Assembly (NCBI RefSeq): GCF_900108365.1 | Contig: NZ_FNWQ01000003.1 | Location: 372,001-436,000, forward strand | Source: Chryseobacterium culicis | Lineage (GTDB): Bacteria; Bacteroidota; Bacteroidia; Flavobacteriales; Weeksellaceae | Reading direction: 5' to 3' | Length of the DNA: 64,000 bases | In this document: positions 35,689 to 44,739 of the stretch, piece by piece | Layout of the letters: every line of letters starts with the position of its first letter | Position numbering within the stretch: position 1 is the first letter of the stretch | Notes under the pieces: model-generated | Database searches by the model: none | What the model was told of the DNA's origin: nothing | What the model saw: only the letters and a program-made list of their open reading frames with translations | Made by a program: the position numbers and the translations under genes

Positions 35689-36963
35689 ATGTTACAGTAT
35701 TCCAACATCCATCAGACGTCGAATTTTGCCGTGCTTTCCATAAGTTACGAGAAAGCCGATGTAGAAACGAGAGGAAAGTTTGCATTCTTTGATGAAAACA
35801 TCAAAAACTTTGTTTCCAGAGTCCATCAGGAAGATCTTGGAGATGCATTTGTAGTTTCTACCTGTAACCGAACCGAGATTTATACCACTTCTCCCAATTA
35901 TCTGTTAGTGGCTGAGGAGTATTGCAAAACAATTGGTGTACATCTTACGGATTTCCTTCAGTTTGCTAATATTCTTACCAAAGAGGAAGCTTTGATTCAC
36001 CTTTTCAGAGTGGCGGCCGGACTTGAAAGCCAGATTATCGGAGATTTTGAAATCATTGGCCAGATCAAAAAAGCATACAACCGTTTCAAAAAAGAGAGAC
36101 AAAATTCCAATCCTTATCTGGAAAGAGCCATCAATGCCGCTATTCAGATTTCGAAAAGAATAAAAAACGAAACCGGTATTTCCAATGGTGCAGCTTCTGT
36201 TTCCTATGCCGCTGTACATTATATTTTAAACAGTCAGAAAAGAATAGCTGAAAAAAACATTCTTCTTTTGGGTGTGGGCGAGATTGGGCAGAACACCGTT
36301 GAAAACCTGGTGAAGCATGTCTTTCAGCCAAAAATTAAAATTGCCAACAGAACTCAGGAGAAAGCTGAAAAGATTTCCCAGAAATATAATATTCCTCACG
36401 TTGATTACTCTGATTTTGACCAGGAATTAAAAAACACTGATATTCTTATTGTAGCAACGGGAGCCAAACATCCTATTGTCAATCGGTCTCATTTTCCGAA
36501 CGGAAAAGAAACATTAGTGATTGATCTTTCTATTCCTCATAATGTGGAAAAGAATGTTACCGAAAATGAAAATGTAACATTGATTGATGTGGATGAGCTT
36601 TCAAAACAGATTCAGGAAACGATTCAGCAGCGCGAAAGAGAAATTCCCAAGGCTGAAAAAATCATCAAAGAACTGATGAAAGATTTCATTGAATGGGAGA
36701 AAAAGCGAAAACTGGCCCCCAATATTCATCATTTCAAAGCGGTTTTAAAGAATATGGAACGCAATGAAATGCATAATTTCTACAGAAAGAATAAATACAT
36801 AAACATCACGGACATGGAACTTTCTGATAAAATGATCCAGAAAATCACCAACCGTTTTGCAAAATATATCATCGACAATCCTTTAAAAGCCGAAGAAATT
36901 AGTAAATTAATGCACGAAATATTAGTTGAACAACCAAACAACGAATTCAATGAAAAGCATTAG
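35689..36963 (+). CDS. hemA: glutamyl-tRNA reductase
   Basis: About 424 residues. First step of the C5 pathway: reduces glutamyl-tRNA to glutamate-1-semialdehyde. Motifs: STCNRTEIY with the catalytic Cys, the substrate loop and a NADP-binding domain with LLLGVGEIGQNTVENL, then a C-terminal dimerisation helix. The ATG giving MLQYSNIHQ was chosen because a TTG four codons upstream overlaps the -7 box. It opens a haem operon and overlaps hemC by 14 bases. Confidence 0.96.
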   Translation: MLQYSNIHQTSNFAVLSISYEKADVETRGKFAFFDENIKNFVSRVHQEDLGDAFVVSTCNRTEIYTTSPNYLLVAEEYCKTIGVHLTDFLQFANILTKEEALIHLFRVAAGLESQIIGDFEIIGQIKKAYNRFKKERQNSNPYLERAINAAIQISKRIKNETGISNGAASVSYAAVHYILNSQKRIAEKNILLLGVGEIGQNTVENLVKHVFQPKIKIANRTQEKAEKISQKYNIPHVDYSDFDQELKNTDILIVATGAKHPIVNRSHFPNGKETLVIDLSIPHNVEKNVTENENVTLIDVDELSKQIQETIQQREREIPKAEKIIKELMKDFIEWEKKRKLAPNIHHFKAVLKNMERNEMHNFYRKNKYINITDMELSDKMIQKITNRFAKYIIDNPLKAEEISKLMHEILVEQPNNEFNEKH

Positions 36964-37858
36964 AATCGGAACGAGAAATTCCGCACTTGCACTTTGGCAG
37001 GCTAGAGAGGTTGCGAGGCACCTTCAGAACAACAATTATTTAACGGAAATTGTTCCTATCGTTTCTTCTGGCGATAAGAACCTCAATCAGCCATTATATT
37101 CTTTGGGAATTACCGGGGTTTTCACAAGAGACCTTGATATTGCCTTATTAAATGATGAAATTGATATTGCTGTGCATTCTTTAAAGGATGTTCCTACCCA
37201 ATTGCCTCAGAACATCGAGATGATTGCTTATCTGGAAAGAGACCATCCTGAGGACATCCTGATCAGAAAGGAATCTGCAAGGAATAAAGAATTCCATGAG
37301 CTTAAACTTGCCACCAGCAGTTTGAGAAGGAGAGCTTTCTGGCTGAGAAATTATCCTACTACTGAATTTTCGGATATCCGTGGAAATATCCAGACAAGAC
37401 TTCAAAAACTGGAAGAGGGAGATTTTGACGCCACCATTTTATCTTTGGCAGGAATCAAAAGGATGAAAATGGAAATAGATTATGAAATGCTTCCATTGAT
37501 GATCTGTGCACCTTCACAGGGTGTGATATCTGTAGCCGGGCATACAGAGAAGCCTGAAATTAATGAGATTGTAAGCCAGATTAACCATAAGCCTACTCAA
37601 GTTTGCGTAGAAATTGAAAGAAACTTTCTGAGCACTTTGGAAGGAGGATGTACTGCACCTATCGGAGCGTATGCACAGATCATGGGAGATCAGATCCGCT
37701 TCAAAGCTGCACTTTGCTCTCTTGACGGTAAAAACTGCATTGCAGTGGATGAAAACTTTGATTATACTCTAAATGAGAATTTCGGCGAAAAGTTTGCAAA
37801 AGTTATTCTTGAAAACGGTGGAAAAGAATTAATGGCAGAAATTAAAAGTCAGATTTAG
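36950..37858 (+). CDS. hemC: hydroxymethylbilane synthase (porphobilinogen deaminase)
   Basis: 302 residues from ATG (MKSIRIGTRN). It links four porphobilinogens into hydroxymethylbilane. Motifs: TRNSALALWQA, HSLKDVPT, SSLRRRAFWLRN, RGNIQTRLQKL, and EGGCTAPIGAYA with Cys234 as the anchor of the dipyrromethane cofactor. It overlaps the end of hemA, so the two are probably coupled. A TTG eight codons upstream is a less likely start. Confidence 0.96.
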   Translation: MKSIRIGTRNSALALWQAREVARHLQNNNYLTEIVPIVSSGDKNLNQPLYSLGITGVFTRDLDIALLNDEIDIAVHSLKDVPTQLPQNIEMIAYLERDHPEDILIRKESARNKEFHELKLATSSLRRRAFWLRNYPTTEFSDIRGNIQTRLQKLEEGDFDATILSLAGIKRMKMEIDYEMLPLMICAPSQGVISVAGHTEKPEINEIVSQINHKPTQVCVEIERNFLSTLEGGCTAPIGAYAQIMGDQIRFKAALCSLDGKNCIAVDENFDYTLNENFGEKFAKVILENGGKELMAEIKSQI

Positions 37859-37899
37859 CCCCCTTACAACAGCCGGCTTCTATCTTCAATCTTCAAAAC

Positions 37900-38583
37900 A
37901 TGAAAATCTTATTTACCAAAAATATAGACCATGCTATTATATCCAAAGAATTAGGAGAGGATATTTTGGCTGATTGCATGGAGGTAATTAAGACCCAGCC
38001 TATTATAATCAGTCCTTTTGACCTGAAAAATTATTCTCTTATTTTTACCAGTGTGAACGGAGTTATTTCGTTTTTCAAAAACAGGTTTAAGCCTAATGAA
38101 GATTTCACCTCCAAAAATTATAATAAGATCTATTGTGTAGGAGAAAAAACAAAGAGAGAATTAAGAAAGCACGGCTTCGGAACCTTTAAAGTTTTGAAAA
38201 ATGCAGAAACACTTTCCAGATTTATTACCGGGAAATGCCAGCATGAGCAGTTTCTTCATTTCTGCGGCAACCTCGCCATCAATGTTCTGGACAAGGAACT
38301 TCCTTTACAAAATATTAAGTACAAAAAAGTTACCGTATACAATACTGAGGAAACTTATCCCGTAATAAATGAAAAATATCATGCTGCAGTATTTTTTAGT
38401 CCAAGCGGAGTTCGTAGTTTTGCAAGGCGAAATTCTCTGGAAGACATGAAGCTTTTTTCGATTGGTGAAACCACTTCCGGTGAGTTGAGAAATTATACAA
38501 AGGAAGAAATTTTCACTTCTGAAGAAAATACACTGGCTTCTGTTTTTGAACTGATAAGAAAAGAAATCAGAAGTAGAATTTAG
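37900..38583 (+). CDS. hemD: uroporphyrinogen-III synthase
   Basis: 227 residues. HemD sequences are very variable; support comes from the two-domain pattern (SLIFTSVNGVISFF, then AAVFFSPSGVRSFARRN and FSIGETTSGEL) and from the place between hemC and hemE. It closes hydroxymethylbilane with inversion of ring D. It starts 41 bases after hemC. Confidence 0.88.
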   Translation: MKILFTKNIDHAIISKELGEDILADCMEVIKTQPIIISPFDLKNYSLIFTSVNGVISFFKNRFKPNEDFTSKNYNKIYCVGEKTKRELRKHGFGTFKVLKNAETLSRFITGKCQHEQFLHFCGNLAINVLDKELPLQNIKYKKVTVYNTEETYPVINEKYHAAVFFSPSGVRSFARRNSLEDMKLFSIGETTSGELRNYTKEEIFTSEENTLASVFELIRKEIRSRI

Positions 38584-38629
38584 AATAGCTTTTACCGAAA
38601 TATCCCGGTAATATTAGTTTAAATAGATT

Positions 38630-39661
38630 ATGATAAAAAACGACCTATATTTAAAAGCACTTCGCGGAGAAACCGTTGAAAGACCTCCTGTCTGGATGAT
38701 GAGGCAGGCTGGAAGATATCTGCCGGAATTCATCGCTTTAAGAGATCAGTATGATTTCTTTACAAGATGTCAGACTCCTGAGCTTGCAGCTGAGATCACT
38801 CTACAGCCAATCCGCAGATTTCCTTTGGATGCAGCGATTCTGTTTTCTGATATTCTGGTAGTTCCACAGGCAATGGGAATTGATTTCAAAATGAAAGAAT
38901 CCGTTGGCCCATGGTTGGATACCCCTATCAGAACAATGGAGCAGGTTCAGAATATTGAAACTCCGGATGTGAATGATACTTTAGGATACGTTTTTGATGC
39001 GATTGAACTTACTCTTCAGAAACTGGATAATGAGATTCCATTGATCGGTTTTGCAGGTTCTCCATGGACCATTCTTTGTTACTGTGTAGAAGGAAAAGGA
39101 AGTAAAGCATTTGATATTGCAAAATCCTTCTGTTTTCAGCAGCCTGAGGCAGCCCATTTATTACTACAGAAAATAACAGATACTACCATTGCTTATTTAA
39201 AGAGAAAAGTAGAAAAAGGAGTTTCTGCAGTACAGGTTTTCGATTCCTGGGGCGGAATGCTTTCTCCTACAGATTATCAGGAATTCTCCTGGCAGTATAT
39301 CAATCAGATTGTGGAAGCATTAAGTCCTCTTACTCACGTGGTGGTGTTCGGAAAAGGATGCTGGTTTGCGCTGGAGGATATGACGATGTCTAAAGCTTCT
39401 GCTCTTGGGGTAGACTGGACGATTAAGCCTGAATTTGCAAGAACCCTTACGAATCATACAATGACTTTACAGGGAAATTTTGATCCCGCAAGACTTCATT
39501 CCACTCCTGAAACCATAAAAAAGATGGTGAATGAAATGATCAACCGTTTCGGAAAAGACAGATATATCGCAAATCTTGGCCACGGAATTTTACCGAATGT
39601 TCCTGTTGAAAATGCAGAAGCATTTATCAGAGCAGTTGTTGACTGGAAACCGAATTTATAA
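38630..39661 (+). CDS. hemE: uroporphyrinogen decarboxylase
   Basis: 343 residues. It removes four carboxyl groups from uroporphyrinogen III to give coproporphyrinogen III. Signatures: [16 protein letters not shown] (the family's N-terminal motif with the conserved Arg residues), [17 protein letters not shown] with the key Asp, [10 protein letters not shown], and GHGILPNVP. Last gene of the hem operon, followed by a terminator. Confidence 0.97.
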   Translation: MIKNDLYLKALRGETVERPPVWMMRQAGRYLPEFIALRDQYDFFTRCQTPELAAEITLQPIRRFPLDAAILFSDILVVPQAMGIDFKMKESVGPWLDTPIRTMEQVQNIETPDVNDTLGYVFDAIELTLQKLDNEIPLIGFAGSPWTILCYCVEGKGSKAFDIAKSFCFQQPEAAHLLLQKITDTTIAYLKRKVEKGVSAVQVFDSWGGMLSPTDYQEFSWQYINQIVEALSPLTHVVVFGKGCWFALEDMTMSKASALGVDWTIKPEFARTLTNHTMTLQGNFDPARLHSTPETIKKMVNEMINRFGKDRYIANLGHGILPNVPVENAEAFIRAVVDWKPNL

Positions 39662-39687
39662 GATTAATTTCTTTTGAAAACTATACA

Positions 39688-39716
39688 AAAGCCCTGTTAT
39701 TAATTGACGGGGCTTT
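39688..39716 (+). terminator. terminator of the hem operon
   Basis: A 10-bp stem with one G-T pair (AAAGCCCTGT with ACGGGGCTTT), 9-base loop, then a T-run. Confidence 0.85.
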
Positions 39717-39752
39717 TTTATTTTTTTTCAGCAGGCTATCAGTAATTTATTT

Positions 39753-39760
39753 TATCTTTG
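39753..39760 (+). promoter_or_regulatory. -7 promoter box of the second double-glycine microprotein
   Basis: TATCTTTG (TAnnTTTG), 26 bases before the ATG at 39787. Confidence 0.55.
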
Positions 39761-39786
39761 ATTACTAACACTTTAAATCTACAATT

Positions 39787-39912
39787 ATGAAAAAACTAAA
39801 CAAAGAAAAAATGAAAAGCATTATAGCAGGAGGAGAAATCTGCCTGGAATGCGCTATTGGATATTACCAGGTTATTATTGATGGCCGATGCTACTGTGTT
39901 CCTATGGACTAA
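39787..39912 (+). CDS. 41-residue double-glycine leader microprotein (bacteriocin-like)
   Basis: A short ORF: leader MKKLNKEKMKSIIAGG (Gly15-Gly16) and a 25-residue core with four cysteines, CLEC then CYC. The leader resembles that of the 10795 gene (MKKL, charged residues, Ile, Gly-Gly), while the core is different. Its own -7 box precedes it and a hairpin terminator follows, so I think it is real despite its size. A product cut at Gly-Gly would be a small disulfide-rich peptide; its role and exporter are unknown. Confidence 0.7.
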   Translation: MKKLNKEKMKSIIAGGEICLECAIGYYQVIIDGRCYCVPMD

Positions 39913-39915
39913 TAA

Positions 39916-39939
39916 AAAAGCAGCCCAATGGCTGCTTTT
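39916..39939. terminator. bidirectional terminator between microprotein and sufS
   Basis: A 10-bp perfect stem (AAAAGCAGCC with GGCTGCTTTT), loop CAAT. It can serve the microprotein gene and the convergent sufS gene. Confidence 0.8.
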
Positions 39940-39967
39940 ACTTTATATTGTAATGAGCTACAATTAA

Positions 39968-41188
39968 TTAGCTTAACATTCTCTGTGCTTTTTTCACTCC
40001 TTCCACAAGAATATCAATCTCCTCGAAAGTATTATAGACGGCAAAACTAGCTCTCACCGTTCCTGCAATATTAAAGAAGTTCATGATGGGCTGTGTACAG
40101 TGGTGCCCTGTTCTAACTGCAATTCCCATTTTATCAAGGATCATTCCTACATCGGAAGCAATTCCTACTCCTTCCAGGTTAAAAGAAACCACTCCGGTTC
40201 TTTTTGCTTTTTCACCATAGATCTTAATTCCTTCTAATTCCAGCAGCTGTCTTTGAGCGTATTCCAATAGTGCATTTTCATGATTCTGAATATGGGCGTG
40301 CCCTACTCTGTTCATAAAATCTACCGCAGCGCCTAAAGCAATATTTCCTCCTACATTGGGTGTTCCTGCTTCATATTTAAATGGAAGACCTGCATAGGTA
40401 GTTCCTTCAAAAGAACAGGTAGCAATCATCTCTCCACCTCCGTGAAATGGCGGTAAAGCTTCCAGAATTTCGCGTTTTCCGTACAAAATCCCCGTTCCCA
40501 TTGGAGCATACATTTTATGGCCCGAGAACACAAAGAAATCACAATTCATCTTTTGAACATCAATATTGAAATGCGGTGCAGACTGTGCCCCGTCTATCAC
40601 AATATAAGCATCGGTATTCTTTCTTGTTTTAGCAATAATTTCCTCAATTGGATTCACAATTCCCAACGCATTGGAAACCTGATTTACAGAAACAACCTTT
40701 GTTTTTTCACTTAAAAAACGGTCAAAGTGATCCATCTGAAGAATTCCGTTTTCATCAATAGGGATCACACGAAGTTTCGCTCCTGTTCTCTCGCAAAGCA
40801 TCTGCCACGGAACAATATTAGAATGGTGCTCCAGATATGAAATAATAATCTCATCATCCTTCTGCAGTTTCTGTGTCAAAATATAAGCAATAAGGTTCAG
40901 CCCTTCCGTTGTACCTTTTGTAAAAATTACTTCAAAATCATGCTCAGCATTGATGAATTTCTGGATTTTTCTTCTTGAAAGTTCCATTTCTTCTGTTGCC
41001 AGCTGGCTCAGTGTATGAATTCCTCTGTGAACGTTAGCATTAAGTTCTGTATAATATGCGTGACAGACGTCCAAAACTGAATTTGGCTTTTGGGATGTAG
41101 CTGCATTATCCAGATAAACCAGGGGTTTACCATTCACATCTCTGTCCAATATAGAAAACTGGCTTCTTATTTCCTGAATGTCAAACAT
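39968..41188 (-). CDS. sufS: cysteine desulfurase SufS
   Basis: 406 residues, a group II class V aminotransferase fold. Removes sulfur from cysteine for Fe-S cluster assembly. PLP lysine is Lys225 in FVFSGHKMYAPMG; the persulfide cysteine is Cys364 in RTGHHCTQP, the same number as in E. coli SufS. The N-terminus has LDNAATSQKP. No sufBCD genes are near in this window, so it may be a detached suf gene. A -7 box (TAAATTTG) lies 42 bases upstream. Confidence 0.94.
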   Translation of the reverse strand: MFDIQEIRSQFSILDRDVNGKPLVYLDNAATSQKPNSVLDVCHAYYTELNANVHRGIHTLSQLATEEMELSRRKIQKFINAEHDFEVIFTKGTTEGLNLIAYILTQKLQKDDEIIISYLEHHSNIVPWQMLCERTGAKLRVIPIDENGILQMDHFDRFLSEKTKVVSVNQVSNALGIVNPIEEIIAKTRKNTDAYIVIDGAQSAPHFNIDVQKMNCDFFVFSGHKMYAPMGTGILYGKREILEALPPFHGGGEMIATCSFEGTTYAGLPFKYEAGTPNVGGNIALGAAVDFMNRVGHAHIQNHENALLEYAQRQLLELEGIKIYGEKAKRTGVVSFNLEGVGIASDVGMILDKMGIAVRTGHHCTQPIMNFFNIAGTVRASFAVYNTFEEIDILVEGVKKAQRMLS

Positions 41189-41230
41189 TTATTTATTTTT
41201 TAAATTAAAACGTCCTTATTTAGAACTCTT

Positions 41231-41238
41231 CAAATTTA
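41231..41238 (-). promoter_or_regulatory. -7 promoter box of sufS
   Basis: TAAATTTG on the minus strand, 42 bases before the start codon. Confidence 0.55.
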
Positions 41239-41391
41239 CGGCTTTTTTTTCGAAAGGAGGCATTCAATGATAGGCTGATCGTTATCATTCGATAGAAATA
41301 TTCGATAGTTGATCTTAAAGATAACACATGAACAAAAGTAGAAAAGCAAAAATCAGAAACAGCCCATTGGTATTTATCTTTATCACATAAA

Positions 41392-41417
41392 AAAACCTAT
41401 CAAAATTGATAGGTTTT
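41392..41417 (-). terminator. terminator of rplY
   Basis: An 11-bp stem (AAAACCTATCA with TGATAGGTTTT) with loop AAAT, followed by a T-run on the minus strand. Confidence 0.8.
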
Positions 41418-41439
41418 ATATTGTATAAATAAGCAAATC

Positions 41440-42084
41440 TTATTCTGCTGCAGTTTCTGCTGCTTCAGGAGCTGCTCCTTCTTCAGCTGCAACTTCTTCA
41501 TCCTCATCATCATCCATAGCGGCTGCACCTCCTTTCATTGCATTTCTAGACATCTTAACAGCTACTACTACTGCATTGTCCGGGTGTACGAAAGAATAAC
41601 CTTCTGTTTTGATACCACCGATGTAAAGTTTGTTACCAATTCTTAATGGAGTAACATCTACAACGATTTCGTCAGGTAGGTTAGCAGGAATAGCTTTTAC
41701 TTTTAGTTTTCTGAAAGACTGACGTAAAACACCACCGGCAACAACACCTTTAGAACGTCCAGTAATTCTTACAGGAACCTCCATGATAACTGGCTTATCG
41801 TCAGATAACTGATAGAAGTCGATGTGAAGAATTTTGTCCGTAATCGGGTGAAACTGAATATCCTGAAGAACAGCTGGAATTGTTTTTCCGTCAACTTCAA
41901 TAGATACCGTGTGTGCTTCAGGAGTGTATACTAATCCTTTGAAAGCTCTCTCTTCAGCAGAGAAGTTCAAAGGTGCTTCACCTCCATAAACAACACAAGG
42001 AACTAATTCAGCATCACGTAAAGCTTTTGTAGACTTTTTGCCCACGCTTTCTCTTTTTGTACCTTGAATTGTAATAGATTTCAT
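41440..42084 (-). CDS. rplY: 50S ribosomal protein L25 (Ctc form)
   Basis: 214 residues: an N-terminal L25 domain (1-90, [20 protein letters not shown]) that binds 5S rRNA, and the C-terminal TL5/Ctc domain (95-185). The last 25 residues are strongly acidic ([14 protein letters not shown], then Ala/Glu), a tail seen in several Bacteroidota L25 proteins. It lies 57 bases after prs, as is common, and shares its direction. Confidence 0.95.
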   Translation of the reverse strand: MKSITIQGTKRESVGKKSTKALRDAELVPCVVYGGEAPLNFSAEERAFKGLVYTPEAHTVSIEVDGKTIPAVLQDIQFHPITDKILHIDFYQLSDDKPVIMEVPVRITGRSKGVVAGGVLRQSFRKLKVKAIPANLPDEIVVDVTPLRIGNKLYIGGIKTEGYSFVHPDNAVVVAVKMSRNAMKGGAAAMDDDEDEEVAAEEGAAPEAAETAAE

Positions 42085-42140
42085 TTATAAAAAATTTAAA
42101 AAATTGTTCTGATTTTAACTTGCAAGTTGCTAAAAATCAA

Positions 42141-43079
42141 TTAAATAACAAATTTACTGCTAATTGATTTGTGCTCATGAACCATGGTCATAACATCTGC
42201 AAATAACGGGGCGCAAGATAGCACTTTTATTTTAGATGACAAATTATTTTTAACAGGAATTGAGTCAGTTACAATAACTTCCAAAAGTTTGGAGTTCTCA
42301 ATATTCTCATAAGCCTTCCCTGAAAGCACTCCATGAGTTGCCATTGCTCTAACCGTTTTCGCTCCTTTTTCAATTAAGATATCTGCAGCTTTACAAAGTG
42401 TTCCTGCAGTATCAATCATATCATCAATAAGGATTACATTTTTACCTGTTACATCCCCAATAAGGAACATTTCTTCTACAACATTTGCCTTTTTTCTCTC
42501 CTTATAAGCAATTACTACTTCAGCACCCAGGTGGCCTGCATAGTTTTTAGCTCTTTTGGCACCTCCCATGTCAGGAGAAGCAATGGTAAGATTATCAAGA
42601 TTTAAAGATCTGATGTAATCTACGAAAATAGTAGAAGCGTACAGGTGATCTACCGGAATTTCGAAGAATCCTTGAATCTGATCTGCGTGTAGATCCATTG
42701 TCATGATTCTTGTTGCTCCTGCTGCCGTAAGAAGGTTGGCAACTAATTTCGCACCGATCGGCGCTCTTGGTTTGTCTTTTCTGTCCTGTCTGGCAAGTCC
42801 GAAGTAAGGAATTACTACGGTAATGCTCTTTGCAGAAGCTCTTTTTGCTGCATCAATCATTAGAAGAAGCTCCAAAAGATTGTCTGCGGGAGGGAATGTA
42901 GATCCAATCAGGAAAACTCTTCCTCCTCTTACAGATTCGTCCAAAACAGGCTCGAATTCCCCGTCGCTGAACTCCTGAAAGTTGATTTTTCCTAATTCTT
43001 TCCCATAATTCTGGGCAATTTTCTCTGCCAAGTCCCTGCTGGTTCTTGTACAAAATAGATAACTTAACTGATCGGCCAT
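42141..43079 (-). CDS. prs: ribose-phosphate pyrophosphokinase
   Basis: 312 residues. Makes PRPP from ribose 5-phosphate and ATP for nucleotide, His and Trp synthesis. Signatures: FSDGEFEPVLDESVRGGRVF, YFGLARQDRKDKPRAPIGAK (ATP site), MTMDLHADQIQGFFEIPVDH, and VILIDDMIDTAGTL (PRPP-binding loop). A -7 box lies at 43102-43109. Confidence 0.97.
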   Translation of the reverse strand: MADQLSYLFCTRTSRDLAEKIAQNYGKELGKINFQEFSDGEFEPVLDESVRGGRVFLIGSTFPPADNLLELLLMIDAAKRASAKSITVVIPYFGLARQDRKDKPRAPIGAKLVANLLTAAGATRIMTMDLHADQIQGFFEIPVDHLYASTIFVDYIRSLNLDNLTIASPDMGGAKRAKNYAGHLGAEVVIAYKERKKANVVEEMFLIGDVTGKNVILIDDMIDTAGTLCKAADILIEKGAKTVRAMATHGVLSGKAYENIENSKLLEVIVTDSIPVKNNLSSKIKVLSCAPLFADVMTMVHEHKSISSKFVI

Positions 43080-43101
43080 TTTTACTTTTTAAAAGATTTT
43101 G

Positions 43102-43109
43102 CAAATTTA
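43102..43109 (-). promoter_or_regulatory. -7 promoter box of prs
   Basis: TAAATTTG on the minus strand, 22 bases before the prs start. Confidence 0.55.
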
Positions 43110-43114
43110 AAAAA

Positions 43115-43141
43115 AAACCACAAGATTTACTCCTGTGGTTT
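43115..43141 (-). terminator. terminator after the GDSL lipoprotein gene
   Basis: An 8-bp stem (AAACCACA with TGTGGTTT), followed on the minus strand by a run of T. It lies 24 bases after the lipoprotein stop and just before the prs promoter. Confidence 0.7.
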
Positions 43142-43164
43142 CTAAGTTTTTATTTTATCAATGA

Positions 43165-44727
43165 TTAAGGGAACTTAACTCCTGAATATTTGTTTGGATC
43201 TACCTGTGGAAGTGTAGATTTATATTTAGCATTGATAGATTTAATAAATTCATTAGCTACAATACCATATCCTCGACCTGTAAGGTGAACTCCATCTAAA
43301 GAAAAAGCCCCTCCCGTTACAAATTTCGCAGTATATTTTACTCCGTCATAGGAAATACCGGATTGTGCATTCAGCTCCAGCATTTTAGCCCCCATATCTA
43401 CAAAAGCCAGTCCATAAGAGTCTGCAAGAGATTTTATAGATGTATTATAGGCAGTAGTAGCTGTTTTTACATAACCCGCTTCTGTTTTTGTTAAAACATG
43501 CTGGTTTTGTAACGGGTAAGAAATACCATACACATTTACCGGTGCAGGAGCTCCTGCAGCAGTGCTTCCGATTACAGAACTTGTAGTAAGTAAAATATAA
43601 TCATCTGCAGTAGCCTGTCTGGCCTGTCCGAAGATTTGTCCAAAAGCAGTTGCTGTAGGCAATCCCAAAGAAGGAGTCAATGCAGCAGTAAGCTGAGCTG
43701 ACAGATCTGTCAAAGCAACATCTTTAATCAAAACCGGGTTGGGTCCTGATGCAGAAAGCAGATTAATTCTATCTCCGGCTCCAAAAGCAGTAAGTGCCTG
43801 CTTCAAAGGACCGTATAAACTTGTATTTAAAGTATTCAGATTCGCACCTAAAACAGCTGGTGTCAAAGGGTTATAAGGTACTGTAGTGAAGAAAGGAACG
43901 GAAGTAACAGAAGGGATATTTGCGATAACACCTTTTGTTGTCCCGACACTCTTAAGACCATCTAAAACCGCCTTAATAGATCCGGCAACAAGTGCAGGAT
44001 CAGAAATATCATTGGATCTGTAAGTCGTAGGATTTGTGTTTCCGGTCTGAACCGTAGCTGCAGTATATGTTGTTACCCCTCCTACTGTCTGAGAGTTTGT
44101 TCCTCCATTAGTAGCATATGATAATACATCATTATTTCCTATCCAAAGCGAGAAAAATGTTGCCTTCTGAGCCATAGCATCAGCCAATACAGTTGTAGTA
44201 GCAGAAGAAGCAAACCTCACAAAATAAGGATTGGCCGTACCGGTTGCAAGGCCAGCCTGGCTGCCATATCCGGGAGCCACTAAGTGGAAAGATTTTGCCC
44301 CTGGCACACCCATATTGTTATAAGTTCCTCCACCGGACAATACATCTAATGCTGCTGCCGGAGTGCTTGGTACCGGAGATAAAGATCCATTTACAACCTG
44401 AAGAGTTAATTTACCAGGGAAGCCCGGAAGATTATTAAACCCTCCTACATCATTAGGTATCAACGGCTGTTTAAAATCGCCCCCTCCTGCAAGTCTCATC
44501 TGTCCTGCAATGATGCTTGGATAGGATTCATTTTGACCGCTGCTGTACAACGCGCCGTCACGATATCCGGAAGTAAGTGAATTTCCCAGTGAAATATATT
44601 TTGTAAAATCAGCATCACCTTTTGTTACCGGAATATCTCTAACATCCGTATCGAAATCTGTATTACAGCTTGTTACCGTAAAAAGAAGTGCAGAAACTGC
44701 AATTGTCGATATTATAATTTTTTTCAT
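43165..44727 (-). CDS. SGNH/GDSL hydrolase-family lipoprotein
   Basis: 520 residues. Lipobox TVTSC (Cys21). SGNH blocks: GNSL (48-51, with the nucleophile Ser50) as a variant of GDSL, a glycine in the block II region, WIGNNDVL (block III, Asn), and DGVHLTGRGY (block V, Asp and His). It is probably a lipid esterase at the outer membrane. The gene starts 12 bases after the FadL-like porin gene; this pair is a common arrangement in Flavobacteriia and suggests uptake and hydrolysis of a hydrophobic ester. Confidence 0.88.
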   Translation of the reverse strand: MKKIIISTIAVSALLFTVTSCNTDFDTDVRDIPVTKGDADFTKYISLGNSLTSGYRDGALYSSGQNESYPSIIAGQMRLAGGGDFKQPLIPNDVGGFNNLPGFPGKLTLQVVNGSLSPVPSTPAAALDVLSGGGTYNNMGVPGAKSFHLVAPGYGSQAGLATGTANPYFVRFASSATTTVLADAMAQKATFFSLWIGNNDVLSYATNGGTNSQTVGGVTTYTAATVQTGNTNPTTYRSNDISDPALVAGSIKAVLDGLKSVGTTKGVIANIPSVTSVPFFTTVPYNPLTPAVLGANLNTLNTSLYGPLKQALTAFGAGDRINLLSASGPNPVLIKDVALTDLSAQLTAALTPSLGLPTATAFGQIFGQARQATADDYILLTTSSVIGSTAAGAPAPVNVYGISYPLQNQHVLTKTEAGYVKTATTAYNTSIKSLADSYGLAFVDMGAKMLELNAQSGISYDGVKYTAKFVTGGAFSLDGVHLTGRGYGIVANEFIKSINAKYKSTLPQVDPNKYSGVKFP

Positions 44728-44739
44728 AGTCTTCTAAAA

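Noticed and set aside
41276..41287. TGATCGTTATCA upstream of sufS as a third copy of the TGATAATTATCA palindrome
   Set aside because: Only the outer four bases on each side pair; the centre does not match, and it is well upstream of the sufS -7 box.
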